From: Allocatelliglobosispora scoriae | GTDB lineage: Bacteria > Actinomycetota > Actinomycetes > Mycobacteriales > Micromonosporaceae | Direction of reading: 5' to 3' | Length of the DNA stretch: 64,000 nucleotides | Assembly (NCBI RefSeq): GCF_014204945.1 | Contig: NZ_JACHMN010000002.1 | Location: forward strand, 1,936,503 to 2,000,502 | Made by a program: the position numbers and the translations under genes | Notes under the pieces: generated by a model | Told to the model about the DNA's origin: nothing | Seen by the model: the letters and a program-made list of their open reading frames with translations, nothing else | Database searches by the model: none | Part shown: positions 7,422 to 17,902 of the stretch, in pieces | Layout of the letters: each line of letters opens with the position of its first letter | Numbering within the stretch: the stretch's first letter is position 1

Positions 7422-9986
7422 TCAGCCGGTGCAGGACGCACCGTTCAGCGTGAAGAACACGGGATTCGGGTTGGCGAACAGGCCCGGCTTGCCGATGAAG
7501 CCGAGGTACGCGGAGGCCCCCGGCACGAGCTTGCCGTTGTAGCCCAGGTTCGTGGCGGTGACGGTCGGGCCGGACTGGCTCGTCGTCATCCCCCAGGCGC
7601 TGTCGATCGACTGACCGGTCGGGAACGACCACTTCAGCGACCAGCCGTTGATCGTCGTGGTGCCGGTGTTGCGTACCACGATCTCGATGTTGGAGCCGTC
7701 GGCCCACTCGGCGTGCTTGGTGTAGGTCACCGAGCAGGACGAGGCGGCCGGGCTGCCACCGGCGCCCTGGTCGGCGAGGAACGCCGAGATCCAGGCGAGC
7801 GGGGCGTTCCAGTTGACGGTGAGCTCGTTCGTCGACCACGACTCGATGTCGTCGATGTAGCAGAACTGCGCCACGCAGCCGACCAGCTTCTGCTGCGCCA
7901 CCGGGTCCTGGATGGACGAGTTGGGTCCGCCCGAGAGCGTGCCCTTCGGCGGGTTGGGCAGGTCCGGGTTGAGCTGGTGCGAATACCACCGGCTGTGCTG
8001 GTTGTGCGAGTTGACCTCGCCGTAGCCGGTCACGTAGCTCATGTTGAGCGCGTTGCGGCCGAGCAGGTAGTCCATGCCCTCGACCACGCCGTTGCGGTAG
8101 GTCGCCTGCCCCGTGATGTCGTAGGCGGCCGCCACGACGATCAGGTTGTTGGCGACGAGCGCGTTGGAGCCCCAGTCGAAGGCGTTGCCGTTGGGTGCGT
8201 AGGCGATGGCGTAGCCGTTCGCCGCCTGCGCGGCGAGGTAGCTCTGCGCACCGGCCACGACCGAGGCCCGGATCGCGGCCCGGTTGGGGATGGCGCTGGG
8301 CAGCAGGGCCAGGTCGAGACGGCCGAGCCCGGCGGTGTGGCCCCAGTCGAAGCCGCCCGCGCCGAAGACCGGTGCGGTGTGCAGCGGCGACGCGAGCAGG
8401 TAGTTCTTGAACTGCGCCTCGCCCGTGGTCAGGTAGAGCTCCGCGGCGGCCCAGTAGAACTCGTCGGTGACATCGGTGTCGTCGTAGGGTCCGCCGCCGA
8501 CACCGCCGGCGGGTGCGTAGACGGCGGGGTGTGCCAGCGCCGCGGTCCACGCCTTGCGGGCGGCGGCGAGGTTGCGCTGGGCGAACGCCTTGTCGTAGGC
8601 GGCGTAGACGCGGGCCGACTGGGCGGCGGTCGCGGCCAGGTTGAGGGTCGCCGCGGTCGACGGCGGGTGCAGGTGCCGCTCCTGCGGGTCCAGGTTCGGC
8701 AGCAGCGGCAGGCCGGTCCAGTTGTCGTCGTGGATCTTGTGGTGGACCATGCCCGCGAGCGGCTTGCCGGCCGGGACCTGCATGCTGAGCAGGAACTCCT
8801 GCTCCCAGCGGGCCTCGTCGAGGATGTCCGGGACGCCGTTGCCGCTCTCGGGAATGTCGAGCTCCCCGTCGGTGAAGCCGCCCGAGCGGGCGTAGGAGGT
8901 GCGCTCGAACTCGTTGACCAGCTGGAAGACGGAGATGCCGCCGTTGACGACGTACTTGCCGTGGTCACCGGCGTCGTACCAGCCGCCGGCCACGTTGAGC
9001 GAGTAGTCGCACGTGCCGGGCAGGCACGCGACGGAGGTGTCACCGGAGTTCGGCGCCACGCCGACGTGCCCGGCCGGGCGGCCGTAGCCGGGGCGCAGGG
9101 CGTTGTCGATGGCGATGCCGGAGCGCTGCGGATAGTAGAACTTCAACGCATCCGTCGCCAGGCTGTCGTAGAGGTCGGCGCCGATGTCGAACGGTCGGCT
9201 CGTCTCCCCGTCGGCACGCAGGGTGTAACCGGTGCCCGCAGTGGCGTACCCGCTGAAGTCGATCGTGTGGATCGCCTGGCCGGAGGTGGCGTCGAGACCG
9301 CGCGGCGCGGTGACGCCGCTCGCCACGACGGCGTCGGCGGCGCTGCGCAGCTCCCAGGCGACCCCGGCGGCGGCGTCGGTGACGACGGTGGCCCGCTTCG
9401 GTCCGGCGGTGAGGTAGCCGACCTGGTTGACCCGCACGCGCGGACCGGTGTCGGGGACGTAGACCTCGGGTGCCGCGCCGCCCTTGAGCGACACGTTGTC
9501 CACACAGAACCGCCACGGCGCGGCGCTGCCGCCGATCTGGAACGCGACCTGCGCGTTGGGCAGGCTCACCGGCGCGGTGAAGGTGTAGTCGTAGGTGGCG
9601 CTCGCCTCACTCACCGTCGGGGTCGCGGAGAGATACTGGGTGTACGGGTCTACGGGCAGCTGGACCAGCATCTTCGCCGGTTTCGCCGGGCTGCCGGTCG
9701 CGTCGACCGAGAAGGCGTAGGTCTCCCCCGCGACGAGCGGGATGTCGTTCTGGCCGATGATCACGTCCCACGGGTTGCTCGTGCTGCCGGGGATGTCGGC
9801 GCAGAGCCGACCGCCGCTGGAGTCCAGCGTGATGTTGCCGGTCCCCCACCACGGGGCGTGACCGGAGTCGAAGGTGCCGTTGATGATCTGCTCTGGCGGG
9901 TCGGCGTAGGCGGTGCCGGACGCCGTCAGACCGCCCGCGAGCAGGGCGAGCCCGGCCAACGGGACGAGACGGAGGGGTGTGCGCAC
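7422..9986 (-). CDS. Secreted GH9 cellulase with CBM4/9-like and CBM2 modules
   Basis: An 854-residue endo- or processive beta-1,4-glucanase. Order: signal peptide 1 to about 28; a CBM4/9-like jelly roll (about 30-170, [13 protein letters not shown]); the Ig-like domain usual before GH9 (about 185-270, [19 protein letters not shown]); the GH9 catalytic domain (about 275-735); a short Gly/Ser linker; a C-terminal CBM2 (about 750-854). Catalytic signatures are [12 protein letters not shown] (Asp pair), SHNQHSRW, and [19 protein letters not shown] with the general-acid Glu. A CebR-type box is 48 bp upstream of the GTG start, so cellobiose induction is likely. This CBM-Ig-GH9-CBM2 layout matches actinobacterial CelD/E4-like enzymes. 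Confidence 0.95.
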   Translation of the reverse strand: MRTPLRLVPLAGLALLAGGLTASGTAYADPPEQIINGTFDSGHAPWWGTGNITLDSSGGRLCADIPGSTSNPWDVIIGQNDIPLVAGETYAFSVDATGSPAKPAKMLVQLPVDPYTQYLSATPTVSEASATYDYTFTAPVSLPNAQVAFQIGGSAAPWRFCVDNVSLKGGAAPEVYVPDTGPRVRVNQVGYLTAGPKRATVVTDAAAGVAWELRSAADAVVASGVTAPRGLDATSGQAIHTIDFSGYATAGTGYTLRADGETSRPFDIGADLYDSLATDALKFYYPQRSGIAIDNALRPGYGRPAGHVGVAPNSGDTSVACLPGTCDYSLNVAGGWYDAGDHGKYVVNGGISVFQLVNEFERTSYARSGGFTDGELDIPESGNGVPDILDEARWEQEFLLSMQVPAGKPLAGMVHHKIHDDNWTGLPLLPNLDPQERHLHPPSTAATLNLAATAAQSARVYAAYDKAFAQRNLAAARKAWTAALAHPAVYAPAGGVGGGPYDDTDVTDEFYWAAAELYLTTGEAQFKNYLLASPLHTAPVFGAGGFDWGHTAGLGRLDLALLPSAIPNRAAIRASVVAGAQSYLAAQAANGYAIAYAPNGNAFDWGSNALVANNLIVVAAAYDITGQATYRNGVVEGMDYLLGRNALNMSYVTGYGEVNSHNQHSRWYSHQLNPDLPNPPKGTLSGGPNSSIQDPVAQQKLVGCVAQFCYIDDIESWSTNELTVNWNAPLAWISAFLADQGAGGSPAASSCSVTYTKHAEWADGSNIEIVVRNTGTTTINGWSLKWSFPTGQSIDSAWGMTTSQSGPTVTATNLGYNGKLVPGASAYLGFIGKPGLFANPNPVFFTLNGASCTG

Positions 9987-10033
9987 TGGGGGGTTTCCTC
10001 TCGGAAAGGAAGCGGGGTTGCGCGAGTTGATGT

Positions 10034-10047
10034 TGGGAGCGCTCCCA
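10034..10047. promoter_or_regulatory. CebR-type operator (perfect 14-bp box)
   Basis: TGGGAGCGCTCCCA is identical to the CebR box known from Streptomyces cellulose and cello-oligosaccharide genes. It lies 48 bp before the GH9 start codon, within the 307-bp divergent gap to aceE. Expected role: repression of the cellulase by a LacI-type CebR, relieved by cellobiose/cellotriose. No cebR gene is obvious in this window. Confidence 0.85.
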
Positions 10048-10293
10048 ATCCATCACGACGAATTATTGCCAACTCGTTTCCGGGGTGTCAACCGGCAGAA
10101 AGCTCGATTCGACAGATCATTTCGATTCGGTCGAGCCGAGGCGCCCCAGGCTGCCCCGGCACGAAGTTACTGGTCAGTATGCGTGTCGCGAATCGCATCG
10201 GGTGCCCGTAAGCGTGACGAGATGCCCCTCCGAGAGGCAGGATGACACCAAACGCAACAGACTTGTAGACCACACAAACGCGAGGGAACGCCT
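10048..10293. other. Divergent intergenic region between GH9 and aceE
   Basis: The remainder of a 307-bp gap. It should contain the promoters of aceE and part of that of the GH9 gene. Apart from the CebR box at its left edge and a ribosome site GAGGGA before the aceE GTG, I see no convincing motif and no coding frame. Confidence 0.5.
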
Positions 10294-13026
10294 GTGTCCA
10301 CCGAACGCAAGCGCCCGGTCATCAGCGACGGCCTGCCGAGCCAGCTACCGGACATCGACCCGCAGGAGACTGCCGAGTGGGTCGAATCGCTCGACGGAGT
10401 CATCGACGAGCGCGGCGCCAAGAGGGCCCGCTACATCATGCTGAGCCTGCTGGAGCGCGCCCGTGAGCGGCAGGTCGGCGTCCCACCGCTGACCACGACC
10501 GACTACATCAACACCATCTCCACCGAGCGGGAGCCCTGGTTCCCCGGCGACGAGGCCGCGGAGCGACGCATCCGCGCGTTCATCCGGTGGAACGCCGCGA
10601 TGACCGTGCACCGCGCGCAGCGGCCCGGCGTCGGCGTGGGTGGGCACATCTCGACCTACGCGTCGTCGGCCTCGCTCTACGAGGTCGGCTTCAACCACTT
10701 CTTCCGGGGGAAGAACCACCCCGGCGGCGGCGACCACATCTTCTTCCAGGGTCACGCCTCCCCCGGTATGTATGCCCGGGCCTTCCTGGAGGGACGCCTC
10801 ACCGAGCACCAGCTCGACGGCTTCCGCCAGGAGCTCACCCACCCCGGCGGCGGTCTGCCCAGCTACCCGCACCCGCGCCTCATGCCGGACTTCTGGGAGT
10901 TCCCGACCGTCTCCATGGGAATCGGCGGCATCAACGCCGTCTACCAGGCGCGGTTCAACCGCTACCTGCACCACCGGGGCATCAAGGACACGTCGCAGCA
11001 GCACGTCTGGGCATACCTGGGCGACGGCGAGATGGACGAGCCCGAGTCGCTCAGCGCGATCGGCCTCGCCGCCCGCGAGGAGCTGGACAACCTCACCTTC
11101 GTGATCAACTGCAACCTCCAGCGGCTCGACGGGCCGGTCCGGGGCAACGGCAAGGTCATGCAGGAGCTGGAGTCCTACTTCCGCGGTGCCGGGTGGAACG
11201 TCATCAAGGTCGTCTGGGGTCGCGAGTGGGACCCGCTGCTCGCCGCCGACACCGACGGTGCGCTGGTCAACCTCATGAACACCACGCCCGACGGTGACTA
11301 CCAGACCTACAAGGCCGAGTCCGGCGCCTATGTCCGCGAGCACTTCTTCGGGCGCGATCCCCGCACCCGCAAGATGGTCGACCACATGAGCGACGACGAG
11401 ATCTGGGGCCTCAAGCGGGGCGGCCACGACTACCGCAAGCTCTACGCCGCCTACAAGGCTGCGACCGAGCACACCGGCCAGCCGACCGTCATCCTCGCCA
11501 AGACCATCAAGGGCTGGACGCTGGGCTCGCACTTCGAGGGCCGCAACGCCACGCACCAGATGAAGAAGCTGACCCTGGACGACCTCAAGGCCTTCCGCGA
11601 CCGGCTCTTCCTCGACATCCCGGACTCCGTGCTCGAGGCCAACCCCTACGAGCCGCCCTATTACCACCCGGGCAAGGACAGCGACGAGCTCGCCTACCTG
11701 CTCGACCGGCGCAAGGAGCTCGGCGGGTCGCTCCCGTCCCGGCGTACGGTCACCAAGCCGCTGACGCTGCCCGGCGACGACCTCTACAAGGACATGAAGA
11801 AGGGCTCGGGCAAGCAGAAGGTCGCCACCACGATGGCCTTCGTCCGCCTGCTCAAGGACCTCATCCGCGACAAGAACATCGGTGCCCGCTGGGTGCCGAT
11901 CATCCCGGACGAGGCACGCACCTTCGGCATGGACTCGCTCTTCCCGACGCTCAAGATCTACTCCCCGCACGGCCAGACCTACACCTCGGTGGACCGGGAG
12001 CTCTTCCTGTCCTACAAGGAGTCGACCGCCGGGCAGATCCTGCACGAGGGCATCAACGAGGCCGGCTCCGTCGCGTCCTTCACGGCTGCGGGCTCGGCGT
12101 ACGCCACGCACGACGAGCCGATGATCCCGGTCTACATCTTCTACTCGATGTTCGGGTTCCAGCGGACCGCCGACAGCCTCTGGGCCGCCGCCGACCAGAT
12201 GACCCGGGGCTTCCTGCTCGGTGCCACCGCCGGGCGCACCACGCTCAACGGTGAGGGCCTCCAGCACGAGGACGGTCACTCGCTGCTCATCGCGGCGACC
12301 AACCCGGCCGTGGTGACCTACGACCCGGCGTTCGGGTTCGAGATCGCGCACATCATGAAGGACGGCCTCCGCCGGATGTACGGGGACGACCCGGAGAACA
12401 TCTTCTACTACCTGACGGTCTACAACGAGCCGATCTTCCAGCCGGTCGAGCCCGAGAACGTCGACGTGGAGGGCATGCTCCGGGGGCTCTACCGCTACGC
12501 ACCCGGCACCGGCAAGGGACCCAAGGCGCACATCCTCGCCTCCGGCACCGGCATGCAGTGGGCCCTGCGGGCCCAGGAGCTGCTCGCACAGGACTGGGGC
12601 GTCTCCGCCGACGTCTGGTCCGCGACGAGCTGGACCGAGCTTCGCCGCGACGCCATCGAGGCCGAGGAGCACAACCTGATGCACCCCGAGACGCCGCGGG
12701 TGCCCTACATCGAGAGCAAGCTCGCCGATGCCGACGGCCCCAAGGTGGCGGTCTCGGACTGGATGCGGGCCGTGCCGGACCTCATCTCCCGCTGGGTCCC
12801 GGGCGACTACACCTCGCTCGGCACGGACGGCTACGGCCGCTCCGACACCCGGGCGGCGCTGCGGCGGCACTTCCACGTGGACGCCGAGTCCATCGTGGTC
12901 GCGACGCTGGCGCAGCTCGCCAAGCGCGGTGAGGTGGCCGCGACGGCACCCGCCGACGCCTACCGGAAATACGCGATCGACGACGTCCTCGCCGCTCCGG
13001 CGGGCGAGACCGGCGGCGACTCGTAA
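10294..13026 (+). CDS. aceE: Pyruvate dehydrogenase E1 component, homodimeric type
   Basis: A 910-residue thiamine-dependent E1 that decarboxylates pyruvate and acetylates the lipoyl E2, feeding acetyl-CoA to the TCA cycle. The length fits the AceE family (about 890-920). Visible signatures: [26 protein letters not shown], the diphosphate motif [32 protein letters not shown], the [23 protein letters not shown] region and [17 protein letters not shown] start with GAGGGA 6 bases upstream. It is monocistronic and followed by a strong hairpin. Close linkage of aceE to the fasR-fab locus is also seen in Streptomyces. Confidence 0.96.
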   Translation: MSTERKRPVISDGLPSQLPDIDPQETAEWVESLDGVIDERGAKRARYIMLSLLERARERQVGVPPLTTTDYINTISTEREPWFPGDEAAERRIRAFIRWNAAMTVHRAQRPGVGVGGHISTYASSASLYEVGFNHFFRGKNHPGGGDHIFFQGHASPGMYARAFLEGRLTEHQLDGFRQELTHPGGGLPSYPHPRLMPDFWEFPTVSMGIGGINAVYQARFNRYLHHRGIKDTSQQHVWAYLGDGEMDEPESLSAIGLAAREELDNLTFVINCNLQRLDGPVRGNGKVMQELESYFRGAGWNVIKVVWGREWDPLLAADTDGALVNLMNTTPDGDYQTYKAESGAYVREHFFGRDPRTRKMVDHMSDDEIWGLKRGGHDYRKLYAAYKAATEHTGQPTVILAKTIKGWTLGSHFEGRNATHQMKKLTLDDLKAFRDRLFLDIPDSVLEANPYEPPYYHPGKDSDELAYLLDRRKELGGSLPSRRTVTKPLTLPGDDLYKDMKKGSGKQKVATTMAFVRLLKDLIRDKNIGARWVPIIPDEARTFGMDSLFPTLKIYSPHGQTYTSVDRELFLSYKESTAGQILHEGINEAGSVASFTAAGSAYATHDEPMIPVYIFYSMFGFQRTADSLWAAADQMTRGFLLGATAGRTTLNGEGLQHEDGHSLLIAATNPAVVTYDPAFGFEIAHIMKDGLRRMYGDDPENIFYYLTVYNEPIFQPVEPENVDVEGMLRGLYRYAPGTGKGPKAHILASGTGMQWALRAQELLAQDWGVSADVWSATSWTELRRDAIEAEEHNLMHPETPRVPYIESKLADADGPKVAVSDWMRAVPDLISRWVPGDYTSLGTDGYGRSDTRAALRRHFHVDAESIVVATLAQLAKRGEVAATAPADAYRKYAIDDVLAAPAGETGGDS

Positions 13027-13041
13027 GCAGCACCGTGCACG

Positions 13042-13075
13042 ACGAGGGGCCCGCGCTGGTGCGCGGGCCCCTCGT
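13042..13075 (+). terminator. Terminator hairpin of aceE
   Basis: Perfect 15-bp GC-rich stem (ACGAGGGGCCCGCGC and complement) with loop TGGT, 15 bases after the aceE stop. No T-run, as is common in actinobacteria. Confidence 0.8.
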
Positions 13076-13097
13076 GTCATCTGCGCTCACCTCGCGT

Positions 13098-13170
13098 GAT
13101 CGCGTTGTTTCCCGGAAACAGCCCCCTCCACCTCGCTCGGAGGGGGCTATTTCCCGGAAGTAATGCGATC
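13098..13170. repeat. Palindrome family D, copy 1
   Basis: Arms of about 30 bp with a few mismatches, containing GATCGCGTTGTTTCCCGGAA on the left and the complement (TTCCGGGAAGTAATGCGATC-like) on the right, around AGGGGGC-type inner arms. Lies between convergent aceE and the decarboxylase gene, whose stop codon is at the very end of the right arm. A related copy with perfect 21-bp outer arms is at 19665-19741. Confidence 0.85.
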
Positions 13171-14560
13171 AAGCTGCGAGTGCAGCGGCGCGGATGATGC
13201 CCAGCGCCTCGTCGACGTGGCTGCGGTGGGTACGGTGGCTCAGCACGCACAGGCGCAGCGCGTAATCGCCGTTGATGCGGGTGCTCGTCAACGCCACCCG
13301 GCGGCTCGCGTGGATGCGCTCCAGGAGCTGCTGGCTCTCCTTCTCCCCGCCCGGCGCCCGGAAGGTGTGCACGGTCAGGTCCGGCTCGCTGGTGGCGATC
13401 ACCGGCAGCTCCCGCAGCTCCCGGCGGACCACCTCGGAGAGGTCCAGCTTCTCGTCGAGCTCCGACCGGAAGGCGTCCACGCCGTAGAGGTGCAGCGGCA
13501 GCCACAGCCGCAGGCCGCGGAAGGGGCGGGTCAGCTCCGTGCCGTGGTCGGCCCAGTTGGGCAGCTCATCGCCGAGGGCCAGGTCCTGGAGGTAGTCGGC
13601 GTCCATGCTGTGCGCGGATCGCAGCAGGCGCGGATCGCGTACCAGCAGGATGCCCGTGCTGTAGGGCATGAAGAGCGACTTGTGCGCGTCGAGGGTGATC
13701 GAATCGGCCTGCTCGATGCCCGCGAGCTTGACCCGGCCGCGTGCCGTGAGCTGGAACGCCCCGCCGTAGGCGGCGTCGACGTGGAACCACAGCCCGTGCC
13801 TGCGGGCGACCTCGGCGAGGTCGGCGAGCGGGTCGATCGTGCCGGTGTTCGTGGTTCCCGCCGTACCGATCAGCAGGAACGGCCGCAGCCCGGCTGTCCG
13901 GTCCGCGGCGATCATCTGCTCGGCGGCGGTGGGATCCATCCGGAAGTCGGCGGTGACCGGCACCAGGCGTACCTGGTCGGGGGTGAACCCGGCGATCATC
14001 GCGGCCTTCGCCACCGAGTGGTGCGTGTGCTCGGTGACATAGAGCGTCCCGGTCCGGTCCGGCCCGCCCAGCCGGTGCTGCCGTGCCGTGACCAGCGCCG
14101 AGAGGTTGCCGCTGGAGGCGCCGCTGCTCAGCACCCCGCCGGCGGTCGGCGGCAGGCCGAAGACGGAGCAGAACCACTGGATCACGCCGTGCTCCATCGC
14201 GACCAGCTTGGGCGCCATCGCGCCCGAGCCCGTGTAGCGGTTGACGGTGGCCGCGAGCAGCTCCGCGAGCGCCGAGGCGAAGAGGCCGCCGCCGGGAAAG
14301 TAGGCGTAGAACCCCGGACTCACCGTCTCGGCCGCCTGCGCCGCCGCGTCCCGGAAGGTGGCGAGCAGGTCGTCGAGGTCACCCGGCCGGTCGCCGGGCG
14401 GGGCGAAGAGCTCGGTCAGCTCGCTCGCGGGGAAGTCGAGCGGGGCGGTCGGCGCGGTGTCGACGGAGCCGAGGAAATCGGTGACGAGCGAGGTGGCGGC
14501 GGCCATCATCGCCGCCACCTCGTCCCGACCCGGCTCCATGGCTGGATGGCGATTGGACAT
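13169..14560 (-). CDS. PLP-dependent amino-acid decarboxylase (group II)
   Basis: A 463-residue fold-type I decarboxylase of the aromatic-L-amino-acid/glutamate group. Key stretches: GGVLSSGASSGNLSALVTAR (phosphate binding), TEHTHHSVAKAA, GTTNTGTIDP, FHVDAAYGG (Asp pairing with the pyridine) and LDAHKSLFMPY, whose Lys carries PLP. The ATG at 14560 has AGGAG eight bases upstream; a GTG at 14569 is in frame but overlaps that ribosome site. Substrate unknown; family members act on Tyr, Trp, Phe, Dopa, 2,4-diaminobutyrate or Asp. It follows the FAD-protein gene by 26 bp on the same strand and is probably co-transcribed. Confidence 0.88.
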   Translation of the reverse strand: MSNRHPAMEPGRDEVAAMMAAATSLVTDFLGSVDTAPTAPLDFPASELTELFAPPGDRPGDLDDLLATFRDAAAQAAETVSPGFYAYFPGGGLFASALAELLAATVNRYTGSGAMAPKLVAMEHGVIQWFCSVFGLPPTAGGVLSSGASSGNLSALVTARQHRLGGPDRTGTLYVTEHTHHSVAKAAMIAGFTPDQVRLVPVTADFRMDPTAAEQMIAADRTAGLRPFLLIGTAGTTNTGTIDPLADLAEVARRHGLWFHVDAAYGGAFQLTARGRVKLAGIEQADSITLDAHKSLFMPYSTGILLVRDPRLLRSAHSMDADYLQDLALGDELPNWADHGTELTRPFRGLRLWLPLHLYGVDAFRSELDEKLDLSEVVRRELRELPVIATSEPDLTVHTFRAPGGEKESQQLLERIHASRRVALTSTRINGDYALRLCVLSHRTHRSHVDEALGIIRAAALAA

Positions 14561-14586
14561 GCCGGTCACTCCTGGTGGCTCAGGGA

Positions 14587-16470
14587 TCAGCGAGGCATGG
14601 GCGCGGCGAGCTCGGCCGGCATCTCGTCGCGGTCCTCCGGGTGCGAGTCCTGCAGCGGCGGCAGCGGGAAGGCGTAGCGGCGTCCCGGGTACATCACCGG
14701 CCGACGCCAGTCGGAGTGGTCCAGCGGCAGCAGCGAGTGGCGGTGCCGCCGGGTGGCGTCGATCGCGGCGGCCCGGTCCGAGGACTCCTTGCCGCTCGCG
14801 CGGGCGATCTCCTCGATGCGCGCCGAGCCGAAGTTGATCGGGGCGGCCTGGCTGAACTCCTGGGCGCTGACGTGCAGCCAGTCCTCGGTGTCGGTCTTGA
14901 TGCCGTCGGCGAGCCGCCGGATCGCCGGGGCGGGCTCCACCCCGTCCAGCCGGTCCTGCCAGTAGTGCAGCACCCGTACGCCGTGCCCGACCATGCCGGT
15001 GATCGCGCCACCGCTGGTCATGAAGTGGCCGTTGCCGAACGAGTCGCCGCCGACGACGCCGTTCGCCGCCACCAGGGCGTCGGCGCCGATCCGCTCGATC
15101 ATGCTGAAGAGCTTGGGGCCGTAGCCCATCTGCACCTGGGCGAGCTCCTTCTTCGGGATCTCCAGGATGTGCGCGCTCTGCTCCAGGTAGAAGTCGCGCA
15201 TCAGGTGCTGGTAGCCGGCGAAATACTCCGGGGAGTTGCGGTCGGTGCCGGCCGGGACGAGGCCCGCCCGGATCGGGTCGAAGGCCTTGAAGTCCGGCAC
15301 CTGCACCAGGACCCAGCCGACCGCCGGGTCGCCCTCGTGGCCCACGGCGATCTGGCGCACCCAGTACTCGTTGCCCTGGCTGTCGAACTCCGAGGCGATG
15401 CGGCGCCGCAGCCGGCCGTCGACGAGCACGTCCATCAGCCCGGCGAGGTAGTCGGCCTGCGCGACGACGGGTCCGCGACCGTCCTCGTGGTCCACGAGCA
15501 CATCGCTCTGCTGGAAGCCGAGCCGCCGCGCGTCGGTGCTGTCGAAGCCCTGGGCGATCATGAAGAGCTCCGGCACGCCCAGGTCGATCACGCCCGACCC
15601 CGGTGCGCGTACCCGGCGGAATTTGCCCTTGTAGTCGAGCTCGCGGATCGCTTCGATCCGGACTCCCTTGCGCCCGCCGGGCCTGTCGACGAAGCCGCCG
15701 CCGCGCGAGCCGCGCCGGAACAGGCGCCGCAGCCGGCCGCCGCCCTCCTCGTCGGCGTCGGGGATGACCCGGTGGCTGGTGAACAGGCGGACCCGGGGCA
15801 CGGCGACGCCGCTCGCCAGGTCCATCCGCTCGATCTCCTCCAGGTAGCGGCGGAGCAGGATCAGCACGTCGGCGGCGCGGGCCTGGAACATGGACGGTCC
15901 GTCGAGGACCTCCGCCATGCTCCCGCCCATCCGCTGCGGGTCGGGCCCCGCCGGCGGGCTCGGCGGATCGAGCACGGTGATGATCCGGTGCGGCCCGCCG
16001 TCCTTCCAGCGGTCGTCGATGAACTCGGTGTGCTCGATGGTGCCGACGATGCGCGCGTCGGCGTTCATCGAACCGAGAAACCCGCTGACCAGGTCGTCCG
16101 CGGCGACCGGACCGGCCGGCCAGTCGGAGCGGTACATGCTCTCGGCGAGCAGCAGCAGTCGGCCGTCGCCGCGGCGGGGGATCCCCTGCTCGCCGTAGCG
16201 CTCCATCATCATCTGGTCGATGAGGCCGAGGTGGTGGTAGAGCTCCTCGCGGATGTTCCAGTGCACGCCGAGCGAGGGGCAGACCCGGATGTCGACGCCG
16301 ACGGCGCGCTTGCCCATCGCGACCGACCAGAGCATCGCCATCATGTTGGTGCCGCCGAGGCCCAGTGCCAGGAAGTCCGGGTCGCGGACACCCTTCAGGT
16401 CCACTTCCTGATCACCCTGGTCGATGCGGACGAAGTCGAGCTCGTCCACTGCTTTTCTGCTTTTGCTCAT
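14587..16470 (-). CDS. Putative FAD-dependent oxidoreductase of unfamiliar type
   Basis: A 627-residue cytosolic protein that I cannot place in a named family. Near the N-terminus a dinucleotide-binding fold is suggested by FLALGLGGTNMMAML (GxGGTN, residues 37-42) followed by an acidic strand end (AVGVDIR). A second FAD-type motif is at about 471-497: GGDSFGNGHFMTSGG then TGMVGHGVRVLHYW, resembling the ribityl-contact motif of flavin monooxygenases. The middle is rich in Arg/Gly around 230-250. The last about 60 residues are Pro-rich and may be flexible. It is first in a two-gene unit with a PLP decarboxylase, suggesting both act on one amino-acid-derived metabolite. Divergent from yjbQ. Confidence 0.55.
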   Translation of the reverse strand: MSKSRKAVDELDFVRIDQGDQEVDLKGVRDPDFLALGLGGTNMMAMLWSVAMGKRAVGVDIRVCPSLGVHWNIREELYHHLGLIDQMMMERYGEQGIPRRGDGRLLLLAESMYRSDWPAGPVAADDLVSGFLGSMNADARIVGTIEHTEFIDDRWKDGGPHRIITVLDPPSPPAGPDPQRMGGSMAEVLDGPSMFQARAADVLILLRRYLEEIERMDLASGVAVPRVRLFTSHRVIPDADEEGGGRLRRLFRRGSRGGGFVDRPGGRKGVRIEAIRELDYKGKFRRVRAPGSGVIDLGVPELFMIAQGFDSTDARRLGFQQSDVLVDHEDGRGPVVAQADYLAGLMDVLVDGRLRRRIASEFDSQGNEYWVRQIAVGHEGDPAVGWVLVQVPDFKAFDPIRAGLVPAGTDRNSPEYFAGYQHLMRDFYLEQSAHILEIPKKELAQVQMGYGPKLFSMIERIGADALVAANGVVGGDSFGNGHFMTSGGAITGMVGHGVRVLHYWQDRLDGVEPAPAIRRLADGIKTDTEDWLHVSAQEFSQAAPINFGSARIEEIARASGKESSDRAAAIDATRRHRHSLLPLDHSDWRRPVMYPGRRYAFPLPPLQDSHPEDRDEMPAELAAPMPR

Positions 16471-16510
16471 TGCGTATTCACCACGTCCACCTGGAAAAAT
16501 GCGCCGAATG

Positions 16511-16542
16511 TAGATAATGCATCGACATATATCGTTGATCTA
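16511..16542. promoter_or_regulatory. AT-rich divergent promoter with imperfect dyad
   Basis: In the gap between the FAD-protein start and the YjbQ gene, a local AT-rich island reads TAGAT...ATCTA at its ends and contains ATCGAC-N7-GTTGAT. It is the most AT-rich patch nearby and probably holds one or both promoters, possibly with a regulator site. Confidence 0.45.
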
Positions 16543-16592
16543 TGGCGCGGGGAACCGCACCCTCTGGCGTGCGCTGCCCTAGGGTGGTCGGC

Positions 16593-16997
16593 GTGGAGAG
16601 CATCCTGATCACGGTTCGCACCGGGTCCCGGCCCAGCGTGACGGACCTGACCGACGAGGCGGCCGGATTCGTCGCCGGCAAGGGTGACGGGCTGCTGCAC
16701 GTCTTCGCGCCGCACGCCACCGCCGGGATCGCGATCATCGAGACCGGTGCGGGCAGCGACGACGACCTGCTCACCGCACTCGACGACGTGCTGCCGACCC
16801 ACGACCGCTGGCGGCACCGGCACGGCTCAGCGGGTCACGGCCGCGATCACGTGATGCCCGCCTTCATCGCGCCCCATGCCACGCTGCCGGTCCTGGGCGG
16901 TCGGATCGCTCTGGGCACGTGGCAGTCGATCTGCCTCGTCGACCCTAACGGCGACAACCCCACCCGCCAGGTCAGATTGAGCTTCCTGGCCGGCTAG
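16593..16997 (+). CDS. YjbQ/UPF0047 family protein
   Basis: A 134-residue single-domain protein of the UPF0047 family, some of whose members show weak thiamine-phosphate synthase activity. Family signatures: FAPHATAGIAIIETGAGSDDDLL, then GRDHVMPAFIAPHATLPVLGGRIALGTWQSICLVD and a C-terminal RQVRLSFLAG. The conserved His/Glu/Asp residues probably bind metal. The GTG at 16593 is preferred over an upstream ATG at 16542, because AGGG precedes it at good spacing and family members start at this point. Real role in the cell unclear. Confidence 0.85.
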   Translation: MESILITVRTGSRPSVTDLTDEAAGFVAGKGDGLLHVFAPHATAGIAIIETGAGSDDDLLTALDDVLPTHDRWRHRHGSAGHGRDHVMPAFIAPHATLPVLGGRIALGTWQSICLVDPNGDNPTRQVRLSFLAG

Positions 16998-17080
16998 CAG
17001 GTCCCGCGCCGTCGGCTGATCTCGTAATCTGCCGCGGAGCGTATCGACCTGGAGGTGTCATCGCGGCGCGACCGGTTCTC

Positions 17081-17189
17081 CCTGAATTTTAATGCTGGAC
17101 ACGCCGTCCACAGTGCAACAAAGGTCAGGAAGCTGAGCTTCCTGACCTTTGTTGCGGATTTCTCGGCGTGTCCAGCATTAAAATTCAGG
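17081..17189. repeat. Palindrome family C, copy 1 (nested hairpin)
   Basis: Outer arms of 26 bp (starting CCTGAATTTTAATGCTGGAC and its complement) enclose a second, 19-bp inverted repeat (CAACAAAGGTCAGGAAGCT and complement). It separates the convergent YjbQ and ThuA genes. The right arm supplies the last three codons and the TAA stop of the ThuA gene. Copy 2 is at 30008-30116. Confidence 0.9.
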
Positions 17190-17825
17190 GCGGGCGGCCC
17201 AGAGCAGGCCGCGCTCGGTGATCGTGCGGATCTCGGGGACCTCCAGGTCGGGCAGGTGGTGGCCGACCGTGCTGACGAAGACCCGGCCCCTGCCCCACCG
17301 CCGGGTCCAGACCGCGGGGTGCGTCGTCGGGCGCGACCACGGCTCGCCGGGCTCGACCGGGAAGGTCACCGTCGCGAGCACGTCGCTCGCCGGATCGGCG
17401 AGCAGCCAGTAGCGCTCGGTGTTGAGCGCGACCCGGTCGATCCCGGCCACGATCGGGTGGTCGGCGACGACGACCAGCTCATGCTCGACGAAGTCGCCCG
17501 GGTGGCAGACGAAGCAGGCCCCGGTCATCCACTGGTAGCCCCGATCCGCGAAGGCCGCGACCACGCCGCCGTGCCAGCCGCCGAATCCGGTCCCGGCCGC
17601 GACCGCTGCGCGCAGCCCGGCCGACTGGTTCGCCGTCAGCTCACCGTCGGTCCAGCACTGCACGATCAGATGGGTACGCCGCAACAGCCCCTCGTCGAGG
17701 TAGACGTCCAGATCCTCGGCGATCTCGACGTCGAACTCGGCCGACCGCAGAAACGGCAGGAAGCTCTCGGTGGTCCGGACGGGCTCGTGGAACTCCGCCC
17801 CGCCCCGGACGATCAGCGCACGCAT
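17178..17825 (-). CDS. ThuA-like glutamine-amidotransferase-fold protein
   Basis: A 215-residue cytosolic protein of the ThuA family (class I glutamine-amidotransferase-like fold). Features: RALIVRGGAEFHEP at the start, the GGWHGGVVAAF nucleophile-elbow-like turn, then HPGDFVEHELVVVADHPIVAGI and GRVFVSTVGHH. ThuA proteins are linked to trehalose and other sugar catabolism, but the reaction is not settled for most. ATG at 17825 chosen; a GTG at 17849 is also in frame. The protein ends Pro-Glu-Phe, encoded by the arm of a family C palindrome. Confidence 0.85.
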   Translation of the reverse strand: MRALIVRGGAEFHEPVRTTESFLPFLRSAEFDVEIAEDLDVYLDEGLLRRTHLIVQCWTDGELTANQSAGLRAAVAAGTGFGGWHGGVVAAFADRGYQWMTGACFVCHPGDFVEHELVVVADHPIVAGIDRVALNTERYWLLADPASDVLATVTFPVEPGEPWSRPTTHPAVWTRRWGRGRVFVSTVGHHLPDLEVPEIRTITERGLLWAARPEF

Positions 17826-17902
17826 CCGCGCAGAGTAACCGTTTTCCACGCGGCGTACCAGCGCAGCGGCATACTTACCGGGCGGCAGGTAGACTCGCGC
17901 GC

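Noticed and set aside
7713-13080. Open frames of over 800 codons opposite the GH9 gene and opposite aceE
   Set aside because: Antisense to genes with full sets of catalytic motifs; low-complexity Arg/Gly/Val translations.
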